DNA from: Microvirga sp. Mcv34
GTDB lineage: Bacteria; Pseudomonadota; Alphaproteobacteria; Rhizobiales; Beijerinckiaceae
NCBI RefSeq assembly: GCF_024519725.1
Contig: NZ_JALJRK010000001.1
Coordinates: 175,811-239,810, forward strand
Length of the DNA stretch: 64,000 nucleotides
Direction of reading: 5' to 3'
Each line of letters starts with the position of its first letter. Within the stretch, counting starts at the first letter, position 1. This document shows, one piece after another, positions 8,922-18,704 of this stretch. The notes beneath the pieces are model-generated. The model did no database searches. It was not told the DNA's origin and saw only the letters and a program-made list of their open reading frames with translations. A program made the position numbers and the translations under genes.

Positions 8922-10442
8922 ATGCAGGCCGTAAGCCAGGAGGCTCAGGGACGGCTCAAGATCGGCCGCCCTGTCGCCATCATCGATATCGGGTCGAACT
9001 CCGTGCGCCTCGTGGCCTATGAGGGGCTCTCCCGCGCCGTCACGCCGATTTACAACGAAAAGGTCCTCTGCGGCCTCGGACGCCATGTGGCGACCACCGG
9101 CCGCCTGGACGACGAGGCCGTGGACCGGGCCCTGCGCGCGCTCGCCCGTTTCCGCGTCCTGTGCGATACGATGCATGTGTCGGAGGTCTTCGTCCTGGCG
9201 ACCGCCGCCGCGCGTGACGCCTCCAACGGCCCCGCCTTCCTGGAGGCGGCCGCCGAAGCCTGCGGCCAGCCGATCAGCCTGCTCTCCGGGGCCGAGGAGG
9301 CGCGGGCGTCGGCGCTCGGCGTCATAGCGGGCTTCCACGAGCCCGACGGCATGGTCGGCGACATGGGCGGCGGCAGCCTGGAACTGGTCGACGTGCTGGG
9401 CTCCCGGGTCGGGCAGGGGATCACCATGCCGCTCGGCGGCCTCGCCCTGCAGGACGTCAGCGGCGGCTCGCTCAAGCGGGCCCAGCGGATCGTGCGGGAA
9501 GCTCTGGAGCGGGCTCCGGAGTACCTGGAGGATCTGCACGGCCGCACCTTCTACGCGGTCGGCGGCACCTGGCGCGCTTTGGCGCGGCTGCACCAGGCGG
9601 CGCGGGATTACCCGCTCCACGTGATGCACGGCTACATCATCGACCCTGACGACGGCCTCGACTTCCTGCACCTCGTGGAGGAGGCCGATTCCAAGACCCT
9701 CAAGGACATCGAGAGCATCTCCGAGGCCCGGCGGCCGCTCCTCGCCTATGGAGCCATCGTGCTGGAGGAGATCATCCGTCTCGGCGAGCCGAAGGAGGTC
9801 GCCATCTCGGCCTTCGGCGTGCGCGAGGGTATTCTGTTCGACCGGCTCGATCCCGAAACGCGCGAGCGCGATCCGCTGCTCGCGGCCGCGAGCGACCTCA
9901 ACCTCCTGCGCTCCCGCTCGCCGCGCCACGGGGTGGAGCTGTGCCAGTGGACGGAAGCCTTCATCAAGAGCCTGGGCCTGCCGGAGACGGACAACGACAC
10001 CCGCCTGCGCCAGGCGGCCTGCCTCCTGGCCGATATCGGCTGGCGGGCGCATCCCGACTATCGGGGCGAGCAGAGCCTCAACCTGATCGCCTACGGGGCC
10101 TTCGCCGGGCTCGACCATCCAGGCCGGGCCTATCTGGCCCTGTCGATCTTCTTCCGGCACGAGGGGCTCTCGCCCGACAAGGTCTCTTCGCGGATCAGGT
10201 CCCTGGCCGGTCCCCGGCTCCTGGAGCGGGCGCGGTTGCTCGCGGCTCTGATGCGCATCGCCTATCCGGTCTCGGTCGCCATGGAGGGAATCCTTCCCCG
10301 GGCTCCCCTGACGGCCCGCGGCAACCAGATCGTGCTGAACCTGCCCGCCGGCCTGGGGCCGCTCGCCAACGAGCGCCTCAAGGGCCGCCTGCGCGCCCTC
10401 GGCAAGCTCCTCAACATGGATCCCGTGATCGAAATCCGGTAA
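8922..10442 (+). CDS. ppx: Exopolyphosphatase / guanosine pentaphosphate phosphohydrolase family
   Basis: 506 residues of the Ppx/GppA family, which cleaves terminal phosphate from polyphosphate or pppGpp. The actin-like ATPase core shows AIIDIGSNSVRLVAYEG (phosphate 1 loop), LATAAARDASNG, and GDMGGGSLELVDV (phosphate 2 loop). A helical HD-like C-terminal domain follows from about residue 330. The frame is open to 8862 inside ppk, but ATG 8922 begins one base after the ppk stop and is preferred. The ppk-ppx pairing favours polyphosphate as the substrate. Confidence 0.94.
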   Translation: MQAVSQEAQGRLKIGRPVAIIDIGSNSVRLVAYEGLSRAVTPIYNEKVLCGLGRHVATTGRLDDEAVDRALRALARFRVLCDTMHVSEVFVLATAAARDASNGPAFLEAAAEACGQPISLLSGAEEARASALGVIAGFHEPDGMVGDMGGGSLELVDVLGSRVGQGITMPLGGLALQDVSGGSLKRAQRIVREALERAPEYLEDLHGRTFYAVGGTWRALARLHQAARDYPLHVMHGYIIDPDDGLDFLHLVEEADSKTLKDIESISEARRPLLAYGAIVLEEIIRLGEPKEVAISAFGVREGILFDRLDPETRERDPLLAAASDLNLLRSRSPRHGVELCQWTEAFIKSLGLPETDNDTRLRQAACLLADIGWRAHPDYRGEQSLNLIAYGAFAGLDHPGRAYLALSIFFRHEGLSPDKVSSRIRSLAGPRLLERARLLAALMRIAYPVSVAMEGILPRAPLTARGNQIVLNLPAGLGPLANERLKGRLRALGKLLNMDPVIEIR

Positions 10443-10570
10443 GACGCCGCCATCGGCCGCAGACGAAGCTGATCGACTCCGGCGGCGTGGATGATTAAGG
10501 CTTTACAGAGCAAGGGACTTCAATACTTTCTCTTCCCGATGGGAAGGAAGCCTAGCCTTTGGGGACAACC

Positions 10571-11194
10571 ATGGAATTGATCGACCTCACAGCCGTTCGC
10601 AACGCCGAGCGGTCCAGCGAGCCCTACAACTACGTTCTCGCTTCGAACCTTCTGAGGCAGGACAAGATCGACGACCTGCGGCGGGACTTTCCCGACATCA
10701 ACAAGCCCGGCTACCTGACCGTCGACGAGGTCAAGCTTCACGGCCGCTTCAAGAAGCTCATCGAGGAGTTGGAAGGCCCCGAGCTGACCGAGGAGCTCTC
10801 CAAGAAATTCGGCCTGGACCTGCACCAGTATCCGCGCCTGACGACCATCATGAAGAAGTCTCAGCCGAAATATGGGTCCATCCACACGGACGGCCCGTCC
10901 AAGGTCATGACCATGCTGGTCTATATGAACGACGAGTGGCAGCAGGACGAGGGCGGTCGCCTGCGCGTCCTCTACGACGACAAGAACTACGACAAGTTCA
11001 AGCTGGAAGTGCCGCCCACCATGGGCACCATGTTCGCCTTCCTGCGCTCCGACAATTCCTGGCACGGCCATCTGCCCTTCTCGGGCGAGCGCCGTGTGGT
11101 CCAGATCGCCTGGGTCAAGAGCCAGGCCGATGTGGACCGCAAGAAGAAGCACAACAAACTCGCCCAAGTCTTCAAGGGCATCTTCGGGCGGTAA
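10571..11194 (+). CDS. 2OG-Fe(II) oxygenase superfamily protein
   Basis: 207 residues. The double-stranded beta-helix signature is readable: HTDG (iron ligands His and Asp), then GGRLRVL, PTMGTMFAFLRSD, WHGHLPF (distal iron His), and GERRVVQIAWV with the Arg that would bind the 2-oxoglutarate carboxylate. Such enzymes hydroxylate proteins or small molecules using Fe(II), O2 and 2-oxoglutarate. The substrate here is unknown. The start at ATG 10571 follows GGGGAC. An in-frame TTG at 10559 is less likely. The C-terminus is basic (KKKHNKLAQVFKGIFGR). It stands alone between ppx and the NUDIX gene. Confidence 0.75.
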   Translation: MELIDLTAVRNAERSSEPYNYVLASNLLRQDKIDDLRRDFPDINKPGYLTVDEVKLHGRFKKLIEELEGPELTEELSKKFGLDLHQYPRLTTIMKKSQPKYGSIHTDGPSKVMTMLVYMNDEWQQDEGGRLRVLYDDKNYDKFKLEVPPTMGTMFAFLRSDNSWHGHLPFSGERRVVQIAWVKSQADVDRKKKHNKLAQVFKGIFGR

Positions 11195-11218
11195 GGTCCG
11201 TTTCCGAACCGATTGATC

Positions 11219-11248
11219 GCGTCATGGCCGGGCTTGCCCCGGCCATCG
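11219..11248. repeat. Intergenic palindromic repeat, short copy
   Basis: CGTCATGGCCGGGCTTGCCC followed by CGGCCATC is a near-perfect copy of the palindrome at 1599. It sits immediately upstream of the ribosome-binding region of the NUDIX gene (GGGGAGTGATA before ATG 11267), so it would be in that gene's leader if transcription starts upstream. Confidence 0.55.
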
Positions 11249-11266
11249 GCGTTTTGGGGAGTGATA

Positions 11267-11806
11267 ATGTCGGATATCCAAACCACCGGGACGCGGATCG
11301 TCTATGAAAACCGCTGGATGCGCGTGCGGGAGGATGCGATCGTCCGTCAGGACGGATCGGCCGGCATCTATGGCGTCGTGGAGAAGGCCGACTTCGCGAT
11401 CATCGCCCCAGTGGACCACGGCAAGATCCATCTGGTGGAGCAGTATCGTTATCCGGTGCGGGCCCGCTATTGGGAATTGCCCCAGGGCTCCTGGGAAGAT
11501 GCCCCCGGCACCGATCCGCTGGAGCTCGCCCGCGCCGAACTTCGCGAGGAGACGGGACTGACGGCGCAGACCATGCTGCATGTGGGGCATCTCTTCGAGT
11601 GCTATGGACACTCGAACCAGGGTTTCCACATCTACCTCGCGCAGGGGCTTCGGCAGGGGGAGGCCCATCGTGAGCACACCGAGCTGGACATGATCAGCCG
11701 TGCCTTTCCGGTCGACGAGGTCTTGGCGATGATCACGGAGGGGGGCATCAAAGACGCGGCGACGGTGGCGACGCTCGGACTTCTGCGCTTGAAAGGGCTG
11801 ATTTGA
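11267..11806 (+). CDS. NUDIX hydrolase, ADP-ribose pyrophosphatase-like
   Basis: 179 residues. The Nudix box is recognisable as PQGSWEDAPGTDPLELARAE then LREETGL. The catalytic glutamates are present (REETG), although the first Arg of the consensus REUXEE is Ala here. The flanking beta-strands (GVVEKADFAIIAPV, LVEQYRYPVRARYWELP) match ADP-ribose/ADP-sugar pyrophosphatases, which hydrolyse nucleoside diphosphates linked to another moiety in a Mg-dependent way. ATG 11267 has GGGGAG at good spacing. The last codons form half of a hairpin shared with the convergent rnd gene. Confidence 0.82.
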   Translation: MSDIQTTGTRIVYENRWMRVREDAIVRQDGSAGIYGVVEKADFAIIAPVDHGKIHLVEQYRYPVRARYWELPQGSWEDAPGTDPLELARAELREETGLTAQTMLHVGHLFECYGHSNQGFHIYLAQGLRQGEAHREHTELDMISRAFPVDEVLAMITEGGIKDAATVATLGLLRLKGLI

Positions 11807-11818
11807 CAGATCAGCCCT
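11794..11818. terminator. Bidirectional hairpin across two convergent stop codons
   Basis: A perfect 9-bp stem, AGGGCTGAT (11794-11802) paired with ATCAGCCCT (11810-11818), has a 7-base loop. The NUDIX stop codon (11804-11806) lies in the loop, and the rnd stop (11817-11819) lies at the edge of the stem. On the minus strand it is followed by TTTC, and on the plus strand there is no clear T run. Confidence 0.6.
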
Positions 11819-12971
11819 AAGCAATCTCCCTGAGCTTCACCCGCCCGCGCTCCAGCACCAAGCCGAGCTCGCCGTTCTTCAACGCGATGGCCTTCTCGCC
11901 GAACAGCTTGCGGCGCCAGCCGTGTAGGGATGGCACGTCCGCCTCGTCGCTGTCGGCGATGGCTTCCAGCTCCTCGACGGTCGCGATGATCTTGGGCGCG
12001 ACGCCCTCCTGCTCGGACACCGCCTTGAGCAGCACCTTCAGCAGGTCCACGACGGAGCCGGTGTTTGCGCGGCCGCGGCTCCGCTCCGGCACGGGAATCG
12101 TTGCCATGTCGCGGGCCAGCGCCCGTTCCACCGCATCCAGGATCTCGCCCCCGGTGCGGGAGCGCTCGAAACCGTTGGGGATGGTGCGCAGGCGGCCCAG
12201 AGCCTCCACGCTGCGCGGGGCCGAGGTGGCGATGTCGATCACCGCGTCGTCCTTGAGGATGCGCCCGCGCGGCACGTCCCGTCCTTGAGCCTCGCGCTCG
12301 CGCCAAGCGGAGACCTCCATGAGAACGGCGATCTCACGCGGCTTGCGCAGGCGGCCGGCGAGGCGACGCCACGCATTGCCGGGATCGGCTTGGTAGGTCT
12401 CGGGCGAGGTGAGGATTGCCATTTCCTCGGCGAGCCATTCGAGTCGGCCGTTCTGCTGCAGCTGCGCCATCAGCGCCTCGTAGACCTTCACCAAATGGGT
12501 GACGTCCGAGAGGGCATAGGTGAGCTGCGCGTCCGTCAGCGGGCGGCGCGACCAGTCCGTGAAGCGGGAGGACTTGTCGATCTTGGCCTTGGCCAGATCG
12601 TTGGTGAGCTGCTCGTATGAGACAGAGTCCCCGTAGCCGCACACCATCGCGGCGACCTGGGTGTCGAACAGGGGCGCGGGCACGATGCCGCCGAGGTTCC
12701 AGACGATCTCCAGGTCCTGCCGGGCCGAGTGGAAGACCTTCACCACGTTCGGGTCGGCCATCAGGGCCATGAACGGGTCGAGGCTGATGCCCTCGGCCAG
12801 GGGATCGATGAGACAGGCGTCCGCAGGATCGGGGCCTGCCATCTGGATCAGGCAGAGCTTCGGATAATAGGTGGTCTCGCGCAGGAACTCCGTGTCGACG
12901 GTCACGAACGGATGCTGGCTGAGACGGTTGCAGACGGCCGCCAGGGCGTCGGTGGAGGTAATCAGGTCCAT
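11817..12971 (-). CDS. rnd: Ribonuclease D
   Basis: A 384-residue 3'-5' exoribonuclease used in tRNA and stable RNA 3' maturation. The DEDDy exonuclease motifs are visible: [11 protein letters not shown] (Exo I), [13 protein letters not shown] (Exo II) and YALSDVTHL (Exo III). An HRDC domain lies in the middle (about 205-290: [36 protein letters not shown]), and a second HRDC-like helical region follows. The length matches RNase D. The stop is interlocked with the convergent NUDIX gene through a shared hairpin. Confidence 0.93.
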   Translation of the reverse strand: MDLITSTDALAAVCNRLSQHPFVTVDTEFLRETTYYPKLCLIQMAGPDPADACLIDPLAEGISLDPFMALMADPNVVKVFHSARQDLEIVWNLGGIVPAPLFDTQVAAMVCGYGDSVSYEQLTNDLAKAKIDKSSRFTDWSRRPLTDAQLTYALSDVTHLVKVYEALMAQLQQNGRLEWLAEEMAILTSPETYQADPGNAWRRLAGRLRKPREIAVLMEVSAWREREAQGRDVPRGRILKDDAVIDIATSAPRSVEALGRLRTIPNGFERSRTGGEILDAVERALARDMATIPVPERSRGRANTGSVVDLLKVLLKAVSEQEGVAPKIIATVEELEAIADSDEADVPSLHGWRRKLFGEKAIALKNGELGLVLERGRVKLREIA

Positions 12972-13090
12972 GGAGCGTTCATAGCCTATCGGAAACGGGC
13001 CCGCGAGTCTGTCGTCGCCGGACCCGCGGATTGTCGGAGGATAAGGTAAAGCTCCGAACCGACGGAAGGGGCCAGCGCAGGAGAGGGGCC

Positions 13091-13471
13091 TCAGGCGCTG
13101 GTTTGGCTTCGCGCAAGGTACTTGCGGCGGGCCTTCGCCTGGCGCTCGGCGCGCTTCATGAGCCAGTCGAGGATGTTGTGCTCGACCACGAGCCCTGTCT
13201 CCGCATCCTCGAGGCGATGGATCCGGTCGACCCGGAAACCACGATAGCCGTCATCGGACAGGATATCGATTCCGCCCAGCAGCATCTTGCCCGGCCCGAC
13301 TTTGAGTTCACGCGCCAGCACCCAGCGCCGGCTCGGATTGCCGGCTTGGTCCACATAGTCGAGCTCCAGCGCGCCCTCCAGCGGGTAGACATGCCAATTG
13401 CCCTCGATCCGCTCCTCGATGGGAGTGTTCCGGGCCGGTCTCAACAGAGATGTCGCAAGGGTACTAACCAT
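13091..13471 (-). CDS. Conserved small protein, 126 aa, function unknown
   Basis: A beta-rich core ([50 protein letters not shown]) is followed by a basic helical tail ending [14 protein letters not shown]. The pattern around FRVDRIHRL recalls WYL-type ligand-sensing folds, but the WYL signature itself is absent, so this is only a weak resemblance. ATG 13471 is used. A GTG at 13492 would add seven residues. No signal peptide is visible. Confidence 0.6.
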   Translation of the reverse strand: MVSTLATSLLRPARNTPIEERIEGNWHVYPLEGALELDYVDQAGNPSRRWVLARELKVGPGKMLLGGIDILSDDGYRGFRVDRIHRLEDAETGLVVEHNILDWLMKRAERQAKARRKYLARSQTSA

Positions 13472-13965
13472 AGGAAGAATATGGGAATTCACCCTTTGTT
13501 CCGCAAGGATTTCAGGCCGCTGGGAAGTGGAAAAATCGTTGGAAAATAAGGAGAGTACGGGGAGGGGTAGGGCTTTTGGGACGGGCGGATCGTCAATGTT
13601 GAAACATTGCGATATCTCATAACCTTACCTTGGCTCGAGGCAACCTTGATCCGCTGGCGCAGGTACTCCCCAGCATTGGGATAAGCGGCATAAGGCCAGT
13701 TACCCGCGAGTCACTTCAGAACATATAGCGCCCTCTGAGGGTTCATCCCTGATGGGCTGGAGAGCGAGGCTCAGGATCGAAAAGCCGTGCGCGGGAGGCC
13801 GGTTGTCTTCCCTTCCGGGCGGATCTCCCGTCCCGACCCGATCTTCGCGCGCTCCGCTGGAGCAGGAGACGGCATCCAAGTCCCGCGCTTCCCTCGACCG
13901 TCGAGACGAGCCAGGACCAGCCGACAGCCTCCCGCCCCGTCAGGGGTGGGAATGCGGAGTCGCAA
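13472..13965. other. Gene-free stretch of about 500 bases
   Basis: No frame on either strand shows protein-like composition, and no tRNA or clear terminator is visible. It contains a short palindrome AATGTTGAAACATT near 13596 and otherwise mixed sequence. Promoters for the minus-strand gene at 13471 would lie here. The end near 13966 is the 3' side of the hydrolase gene. Confidence 0.4.
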
Positions 13966-14691
13966 CTATGGAAACCGGGAATGCCCATGATGGGAGGGCA
14001 AATTATCCGCAAAAATCCCGAGAGCCTCCGCAACCTGATCAGGGTTTGTCTCAAGGATCATGTGATACCCGTCGATCAACACGACGTTGGCATCGGGCCG
14101 CAGATCGCGAAAGCGCCCAGCATACCAATGCGGCAGGAGTCGATCTCTCTTGCCATGAATAACCAAAACGGGTTGGCGTAGTCGCTTAATCGTTTCCCGG
14201 ACATCGATTTGGAGAGCAAGCTTGGCGCGATGTTTGACAAGACGATCCGGCAGAAGGTTCAAGCACTGCCGCATTTGGCGGGCCACGTCACCGTCTTTGC
14301 TCCCTCCCATCATCAACCAAGTCACCAGCCCAAAAGGAATGGCTCGAAGCGGAATGAGGTCAAGCAGGGTGCCGGCCATTCGTGGGATGGCGAGTTTCGG
14401 GAACGAGGCGACAAAGGCGATACCCTTGACCCTGTCCGGGCATCTTTCCGCAATCAAAGCCACCAAGGGGCCGCTGAAGGATTCTCCTGCCAGGATGAGC
14501 GGTCCTTCGGGCAGCCGTTCCATGAAATGCTGAGCCATGGCTGGGAAGTCTAGGCACGGGTCCTCAGGCAGTGCCATGATCCTCACCTCGAAGCGCTTGC
14601 CCAGCTTGGCCGCTGCACTCTCCCGCAGCTCCCGGCACCCATCAATCCCAGGGAAGATGATCACCTTTGGCGTCAGGCTCGGCATTGGCAT
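13966..14691 (-). CDS. Alpha/beta hydrolase family protein
   Basis: 241 residues of a compact alpha/beta hydrolase. The nucleophile elbow is GESFSG (Ser in G-x-S-x-G), the acid is probably the Asp in HGKRDRLLP, and the catalytic His is in GYHMILETNPDQV. VIIFPGIDGC near the N-terminus would supply the oxyanion hole. The cap region is short. The substrate (ester, thioester or other) is not predictable. Two alternative starts, 14691 and 14685, differ by two residues. It is transcribed divergently from aspS. Confidence 0.78.
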   Translation of the reverse strand: MPMPSLTPKVIIFPGIDGCRELRESAAAKLGKRFEVRIMALPEDPCLDFPAMAQHFMERLPEGPLILAGESFSGPLVALIAERCPDRVKGIAFVASFPKLAIPRMAGTLLDLIPLRAIPFGLVTWLMMGGSKDGDVARQMRQCLNLLPDRLVKHRAKLALQIDVRETIKRLRQPVLVIHGKRDRLLPHWYAGRFRDLRPDANVVLIDGYHMILETNPDQVAEALGIFADNLPSHHGHSRFP

Positions 14692-14825
14692 CGGCGGTTC
14701 CGGAGGTATAGTTCAGTTTTTTAACTTTGTTACAGAAGGGTGCGGAGCACAATCATTCGGTTCCGCCTTGACTTCCCCCGACTCCCATGGATGTTGCGCT
14801 TGAATTCGAACCAGCAGGCTTTCCC

Positions 14826-16646
14826 ATGTCCGCCTCCATGCACCGTTACCGCTCTCATACCTGCGGCGCGCTCCGCGAATCCGATGTCGGCCAGGTGGCC
14901 CGGCTCTCCGGCTGGTGCCACCGCATCCGCGACCATGGCGGCGTGCTCTTCATCGACCTGCGCGACCATTACGGCATGACGCAATGTGTAATCGATCCGG
15001 ATTCCCCGGCCTTCAGGCAGGCCGAGGCGGCCCGGTCGGAATGGGTGATCCGGGTCGACGGCAAGGTCCGCAAGCGCCCGGCCGGTACCGAGAACCCGGA
15101 GCTGCCGACCGGCATGGTCGAGGTCTACATCACCGACATCGAGGTGCTGGGCCCGGCGGCCGAGCTGCCGATGCCGGTCTTCGGCGACCAGGAATACCCG
15201 GAGGAGACCCGTCTTACCTACCGGTATCTCGACCTGCGCCGCGAGAAGCTCCACAACAACATCATGAAGCGCGGCGCGATCATCAACAGCCTGCGCAGCC
15301 GCATGCAGCAGAGCGGCTTCTTCGAGTTCACGACGCCGATCCTGACCGCCTCCTCGCCGGAAGGCGCGCGCGACTTCCTCGTGCCGTCGCGCATCCATCC
15401 CGGCAAGTTCTACGCCCTGCCGCAGGCCCCGCAGCAGTTCAAGCAGCTCATCATGATCTCCGGCTTCGACCGGTACTTCCAGATGGCGCCCTGCTTCCGC
15501 GACGAGGACCCGCGCGCCGACCGCCTGCCGGGCGAGTTCTACCAGCTCGACGTGGAGATGAGCTTCGTCACCCAGGAAGACGTCTTCCAGACCATGGAGC
15601 CGGTGATCCGCGACACCTTCAAGGAGTTCGCGGACGGCAAGCCGGTCACCGACGTGTTCCCGCGCATCCCGTATTTCGAGTCGATGCTGAAATACGGCAG
15701 CGACAAGCCGGATCTGCGCAACCCGCTGATCATCGCCGACGTGTCGGAGGTGTTCACCCGTGAGGATGTGACCTTCAACGCGTTCAAGAACGTCATCAAG
15801 TCCGGCGGCGTCGTGCGCGCCATCCCGGCGACCGGCGCGGCCTCGCAGCCGCGCTCCTTCTTCGACAAGCTCAACGACTGGGCCCGCTCGGAAGGCGCGC
15901 CCGGCCTCGGCTACATCGTGTTCGAGGAAGAGAACGGCCAGATCACCGGCAAGGGGCCGATCGCCAAGTTCATCCCGGAAGCTGCGCAGGCCGCCATCCG
16001 CGAGAAGGCCGGCATCAAGGCGGGCGACGCGGTGTTCTTCTCGGCCGGCGTCGAGGACAAGGCGGCGTCGCTGGCCGGCAAGGCGCGCACCCGCATCGGC
16101 GAGGAGCTGAACCTCATCGACAAGGACCGGTACGAATTCTGCTGGATCGTTGACTTCCCGCAATACGAGTGGAACGAGGACGAGAAGAAGATCGACTTCT
16201 CCCACAACCCGTTCTCCATGGCGGATTTCGACCATGATGCCTTCATGGCCCTCGATCCGAAGGACAAGGACACAATCCTCAAGATCACGGCCTTCCAGTA
16301 CGACATGGTCTGCAACGGTTACGAGATGGCCTCGGGCTCGATCCGCAACCATCGTCCCGACCGGATGGTGAAGGCCTTCGAGATCGCCGGCTACGGCGAG
16401 AAGGAGGTCATGGAGCGGTTCGGCGGCATGTATCGCGCGTTCCAGTACGGTGCGCCGCCCCACGGCGGCATGGCGGCTGGCGTGGACCGCATCGTGATGC
16501 TGCTCTGCGGCGCGCATAACCTCCGCGAGATCACGCTCTTCCCCATGAACCAGAAGGCGGAAGATCTGCTGCTCGGCGCCCCCTCCGAGGCGACCCCGAA
16601 GCAGCTGCGCGAGCTCCACATCCGGACGAACCTGCCGGAGAAATGA
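14826..16646 (+). CDS. aspS: Aspartate--tRNA ligase
   Basis: About 606 residues, normal for bacterial AspRS with the GAD insertion. The N-terminal OB fold begins [20 protein letters not shown]. Class II motif 2 is [19 protein letters not shown], and motif 3 is [16 protein letters not shown]. The GAD insertion lies in the middle (about 300-430). ATG 14826 has AGCAGG upstream. ATG 14838 (MHRYRSH) is the alternative and equals the usual family start. The stop overlaps the following glycosyltransferase start (ATGA), an unusual coupling of a synthetase with an envelope-type gene. Confidence 0.96.
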   Translation: MSASMHRYRSHTCGALRESDVGQVARLSGWCHRIRDHGGVLFIDLRDHYGMTQCVIDPDSPAFRQAEAARSEWVIRVDGKVRKRPAGTENPELPTGMVEVYITDIEVLGPAAELPMPVFGDQEYPEETRLTYRYLDLRREKLHNNIMKRGAIINSLRSRMQQSGFFEFTTPILTASSPEGARDFLVPSRIHPGKFYALPQAPQQFKQLIMISGFDRYFQMAPCFRDEDPRADRLPGEFYQLDVEMSFVTQEDVFQTMEPVIRDTFKEFADGKPVTDVFPRIPYFESMLKYGSDKPDLRNPLIIADVSEVFTREDVTFNAFKNVIKSGGVVRAIPATGAASQPRSFFDKLNDWARSEGAPGLGYIVFEEENGQITGKGPIAKFIPEAAQAAIREKAGIKAGDAVFFSAGVEDKAASLAGKARTRIGEELNLIDKDRYEFCWIVDFPQYEWNEDEKKIDFSHNPFSMADFDHDAFMALDPKDKDTILKITAFQYDMVCNGYEMASGSIRNHRPDRMVKAFEIAGYGEKEVMERFGGMYRAFQYGAPPHGGMAAGVDRIVMLLCGAHNLREITLFPMNQKAEDLLLGAPSEATPKQLRELHIRTNLPEK

Positions 16647-17497
16647 GCCGCCAGGACGTTACCGCCATCGTCGTGACCTTCGACAGCGCCCATGCGCTGC
16701 CGGAGTGTCTCGGCGTGCTGCGGGCGGATTCCGTGCCGGTGATCGTGGTCGACAACGCCTCGACGGACGACACCGCCGCCATGGCCGAAGGGCAGGGCGG
16801 CCGCGTCATCCGCAACGCCCGCAACGAGGGCTATGGCCGAGCCAACAACATCGGCGTGCGGGCGGCCGACACCGAATTCGTGCTGATCGTCAATCCGGAT
16901 TGCATCGTCGACAGGGGCGCGGTCGCGTCCCTCGTCGATGCGGCCCGGCGCTATCCCGATGCGGCGTTCTTCGCGCCGCAGATCGTGGAGCCGAGCGGAC
17001 GGGTGTTCTACCAGCCGCGCTCCCTGCTCGCCGCCTCGCTGACCAATCCCGGCGGCAAGCTCGTCCTGCCCGAGGGCGAGGCCTGCGCGCCGTTCTTCTC
17101 CGGCGCCTGCTTCCTCATCCGCCGCGAGGCCTTCCTGCGGCTCGGCGGCTTCGACGAGAACATCTTTCTGTTCTACGAGGATGACGACCTCTGCCGCCGC
17201 GTGGCGGATTCCGGCTCCGCTTTGATCTATGTCCCTCAGGCCGTCGTGAGGCATGGACGCGGACGGTCGAGCGGCGACAAGCCCGGTCGGGTCTTCACCT
17301 CCCGCTGGCATCAGGCTTGGTCGCGGGCCTATGTGAGCCGCAAATACGGTCTGCCGAACCCGGCCCCGGGCATGTTCGCCGTCAATGCCCTCAAGACCGT
17401 AGGCGCGAGTCTGACGCTCCGGCGCAAGCTGGTCGAGCGCTATGGTGGCTCAGCGGCCGGGGCCTGGGCGGCCATGCGGGGTCGCAAAGCGTTCTGA
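16643..17497 (+). CDS. Family 2 glycosyltransferase (rhamnosyltransferase-like)
   Basis: A 284-residue GT-A fold glycosyltransferase. It has the N-terminal nucleotide-sugar binding pattern [11 protein letters not shown] then [14 protein letters not shown], the DXD-like NPDCIVD, the acceptor-side [20 protein letters not shown], and [13 protein letters not shown]. These features match WbbL/rhamnosyltransferase-like enzymes that extend surface polysaccharides from nucleotide-activated sugars at the cytoplasmic face. It is coupled to aspS by an ATGA overlap and followed by an acyltransferase and a hexapeptide acetyltransferase, suggesting a small glycan-decoration locus. The sugar and acceptor are unknown. 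Confidence 0.85.
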   Translation: MSRQDVTAIVVTFDSAHALPECLGVLRADSVPVIVVDNASTDDTAAMAEGQGGRVIRNARNEGYGRANNIGVRAADTEFVLIVNPDCIVDRGAVASLVDAARRYPDAAFFAPQIVEPSGRVFYQPRSLLAASLTNPGGKLVLPEGEACAPFFSGACFLIRREAFLRLGGFDENIFLFYEDDDLCRRVADSGSALIYVPQAVVRHGRGRSSGDKPGRVFTSRWHQAWSRAYVSRKYGLPNPAPGMFAVNALKTVGASLTLRRKLVERYGGSAAGAWAAMRGRKAF

Positions 17498-17609
17498 CAG
17501 GGCCAAAGGACGAAAGCTCCGGCATATTGCCGTACCGTCGCGGTTGATTTAATCCCATTTCTGACAGGCTCCGACAGGAGGAGCGCAGGAGAGAAGGTAA
17601 CTCGTCACG

Positions 17610-18704
17610 ATGGCTCCTGCGCGTCCCTGGCACGGTGTAAAGGTCGAGAGCGCGATCGCCGGGCCGCACAACAACCTCACCCTGATCCGCCTGGCTCTGG
17701 CGCTGGCCGTCGTGGTGTCCCACGCCTTCAGCGTCACCACGGGCGAATTGTCCGACGAGCCCCTGTTCGCCTCCACCGGCTTCACCCTGGGCGAGCATGC
17801 GGTGAACGGTTTCTTCGCGATCTCGGGCTTCCTCGTCACCATGAGCTTCGACCGGCGCGGCTGGCGCGACTATGCCATGGCCCGGGCCTTACGCATCGCG
17901 CCCGGGCTGATCGTGGCGGTGCTCGCGGTGTCGCTCGTCCTCGGTGCCGCCATGACCACGCTGCCCCTGGGCGAGTATTTCGGAAGCCCAGCCTTACGCC
18001 GCTTCATCACGTCAACGCTCACGAGCTTCAAGAGCAACACGGAGCTGCCCGGCGTTTTCAGCGGCAATCCCCTGGTGCTGCCCATGGGAACGGTCTGGAC
18101 CCTTAAATACGAGGTCATGTGCTACGCGGGTGTTTTCGCCGTGGGCCTGCTCGGGCTGCTGCAATCCCGGACCATCGCGCTCGTGCTCGTGGCCGGGCTG
18201 GCGCTGGGTTCGGTGGGGCTGAATCTTTTGCAGCCCAATGCCCCCAAAGGCATGGAGACGGCCCTTCGCCTGCCACTGATCTTCGCCTTCGGCGGCGCGC
18301 TCTACGTCTGGCGCGGCCGGGCGCGGTTTTCGGGCCTGATCGTGCTGGCGCTCGCACTCGCCACGGGGCTGAGCGCCGGGACTTGTCTGTACAAGATGCT
18401 GCTGTTCATGAGCACCACCTACGGCATCCTGTGGCTGGCCTTCGCGCCGATGCTCACGCGCTTCGCAGTCGAGCCCAAAGCGGATCTGTCCTACGGCACG
18501 TATCTCTATGGCTGGCCGATCCAGCAGAGCCTGCACGCGCTCTGGCCGGGCGTTTCGGCCATCGCGCTTCTCGCGCCGTCGCTCGCGATCACCCTCATGG
18601 TCGCCGCCGCGTCATGGTACCTGATCGAGAAGCCGGCTTTGGGCCTGAAGGCGAGGGCGCTCGGGCGCCGTACGCTCAGGACGATTGAGCCCGCAGCACC
18701 TTGA
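17610..18704 (+). CDS. Acyltransferase family 3 membrane protein
   Basis: 364 residues with about ten hydrophobic helices. The family landmarks are LTLIRLALALAVVVSHAFSV near the N-terminus, where the helix I His is expected, VNGFFAISGFLVTMSFDRR, and GYGTYLYGWP-like LSYGTYLYGWPIQQSL near the end. Such proteins O-acetylate or otherwise acylate exported polysaccharides, LPS or peptidoglycan in the inner membrane. The 3' end overlaps that of the convergent hexapeptide transferase by 29 bases. It probably works on the same glycan as the preceding glycosyltransferase, but that is inference from context. Confidence 0.86.
   Translation: MAPARPWHGVKVESAIAGPHNNLTLIRLALALAVVVSHAFSVTTGELSDEPLFASTGFTLGEHAVNGFFAISGFLVTMSFDRRGWRDYAMARALRIAPGLIVAVLAVSLVLGAAMTTLPLGEYFGSPALRRFITSTLTSFKSNTELPGVFSGNPLVLPMGTVWTLKYEVMCYAGVFAVGLLGLLQSRTIALVLVAGLALGSVGLNLLQPNAPKGMETALRLPLIFAFGGALYVWRGRARFSGLIVLALALATGLSAGTCLYKMLLFMSTTYGILWLAFAPMLTRFAVEPKADLSYGTYLYGWPIQQSLHALWPGVSAIALLAPSLAITLMVAAASWYLIEKPALGLKARALGRRTLRTIEPAAP

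Noticed and set aside
6452..8923. An 823-codon frame on the minus strand opposite ppk
   Set aside because: The ppk frame carries all catalytic motifs. The antisense product is compositionally typical of GC-rich shadows.
13752..14162. Frames of about 100-136 codons in the gap before the alpha/beta hydrolase
   Set aside because: No ribosome site, no protein-like hydrophobicity or motifs, and overlap with the hydrolase 3' end.
14730..16619. A 629-codon minus-strand frame opposite aspS
   Set aside because: AspRS motifs are unambiguous on the plus strand. The antisense frame has no recognised features.
16643..18704. Interpretation of the acetyltransferase beside the glycosyltransferase as an antibiotic-resistance cassette
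   Set aside because: No integron, mobile element or resistance-type neighbours are present. Glycan modification is more plausible.
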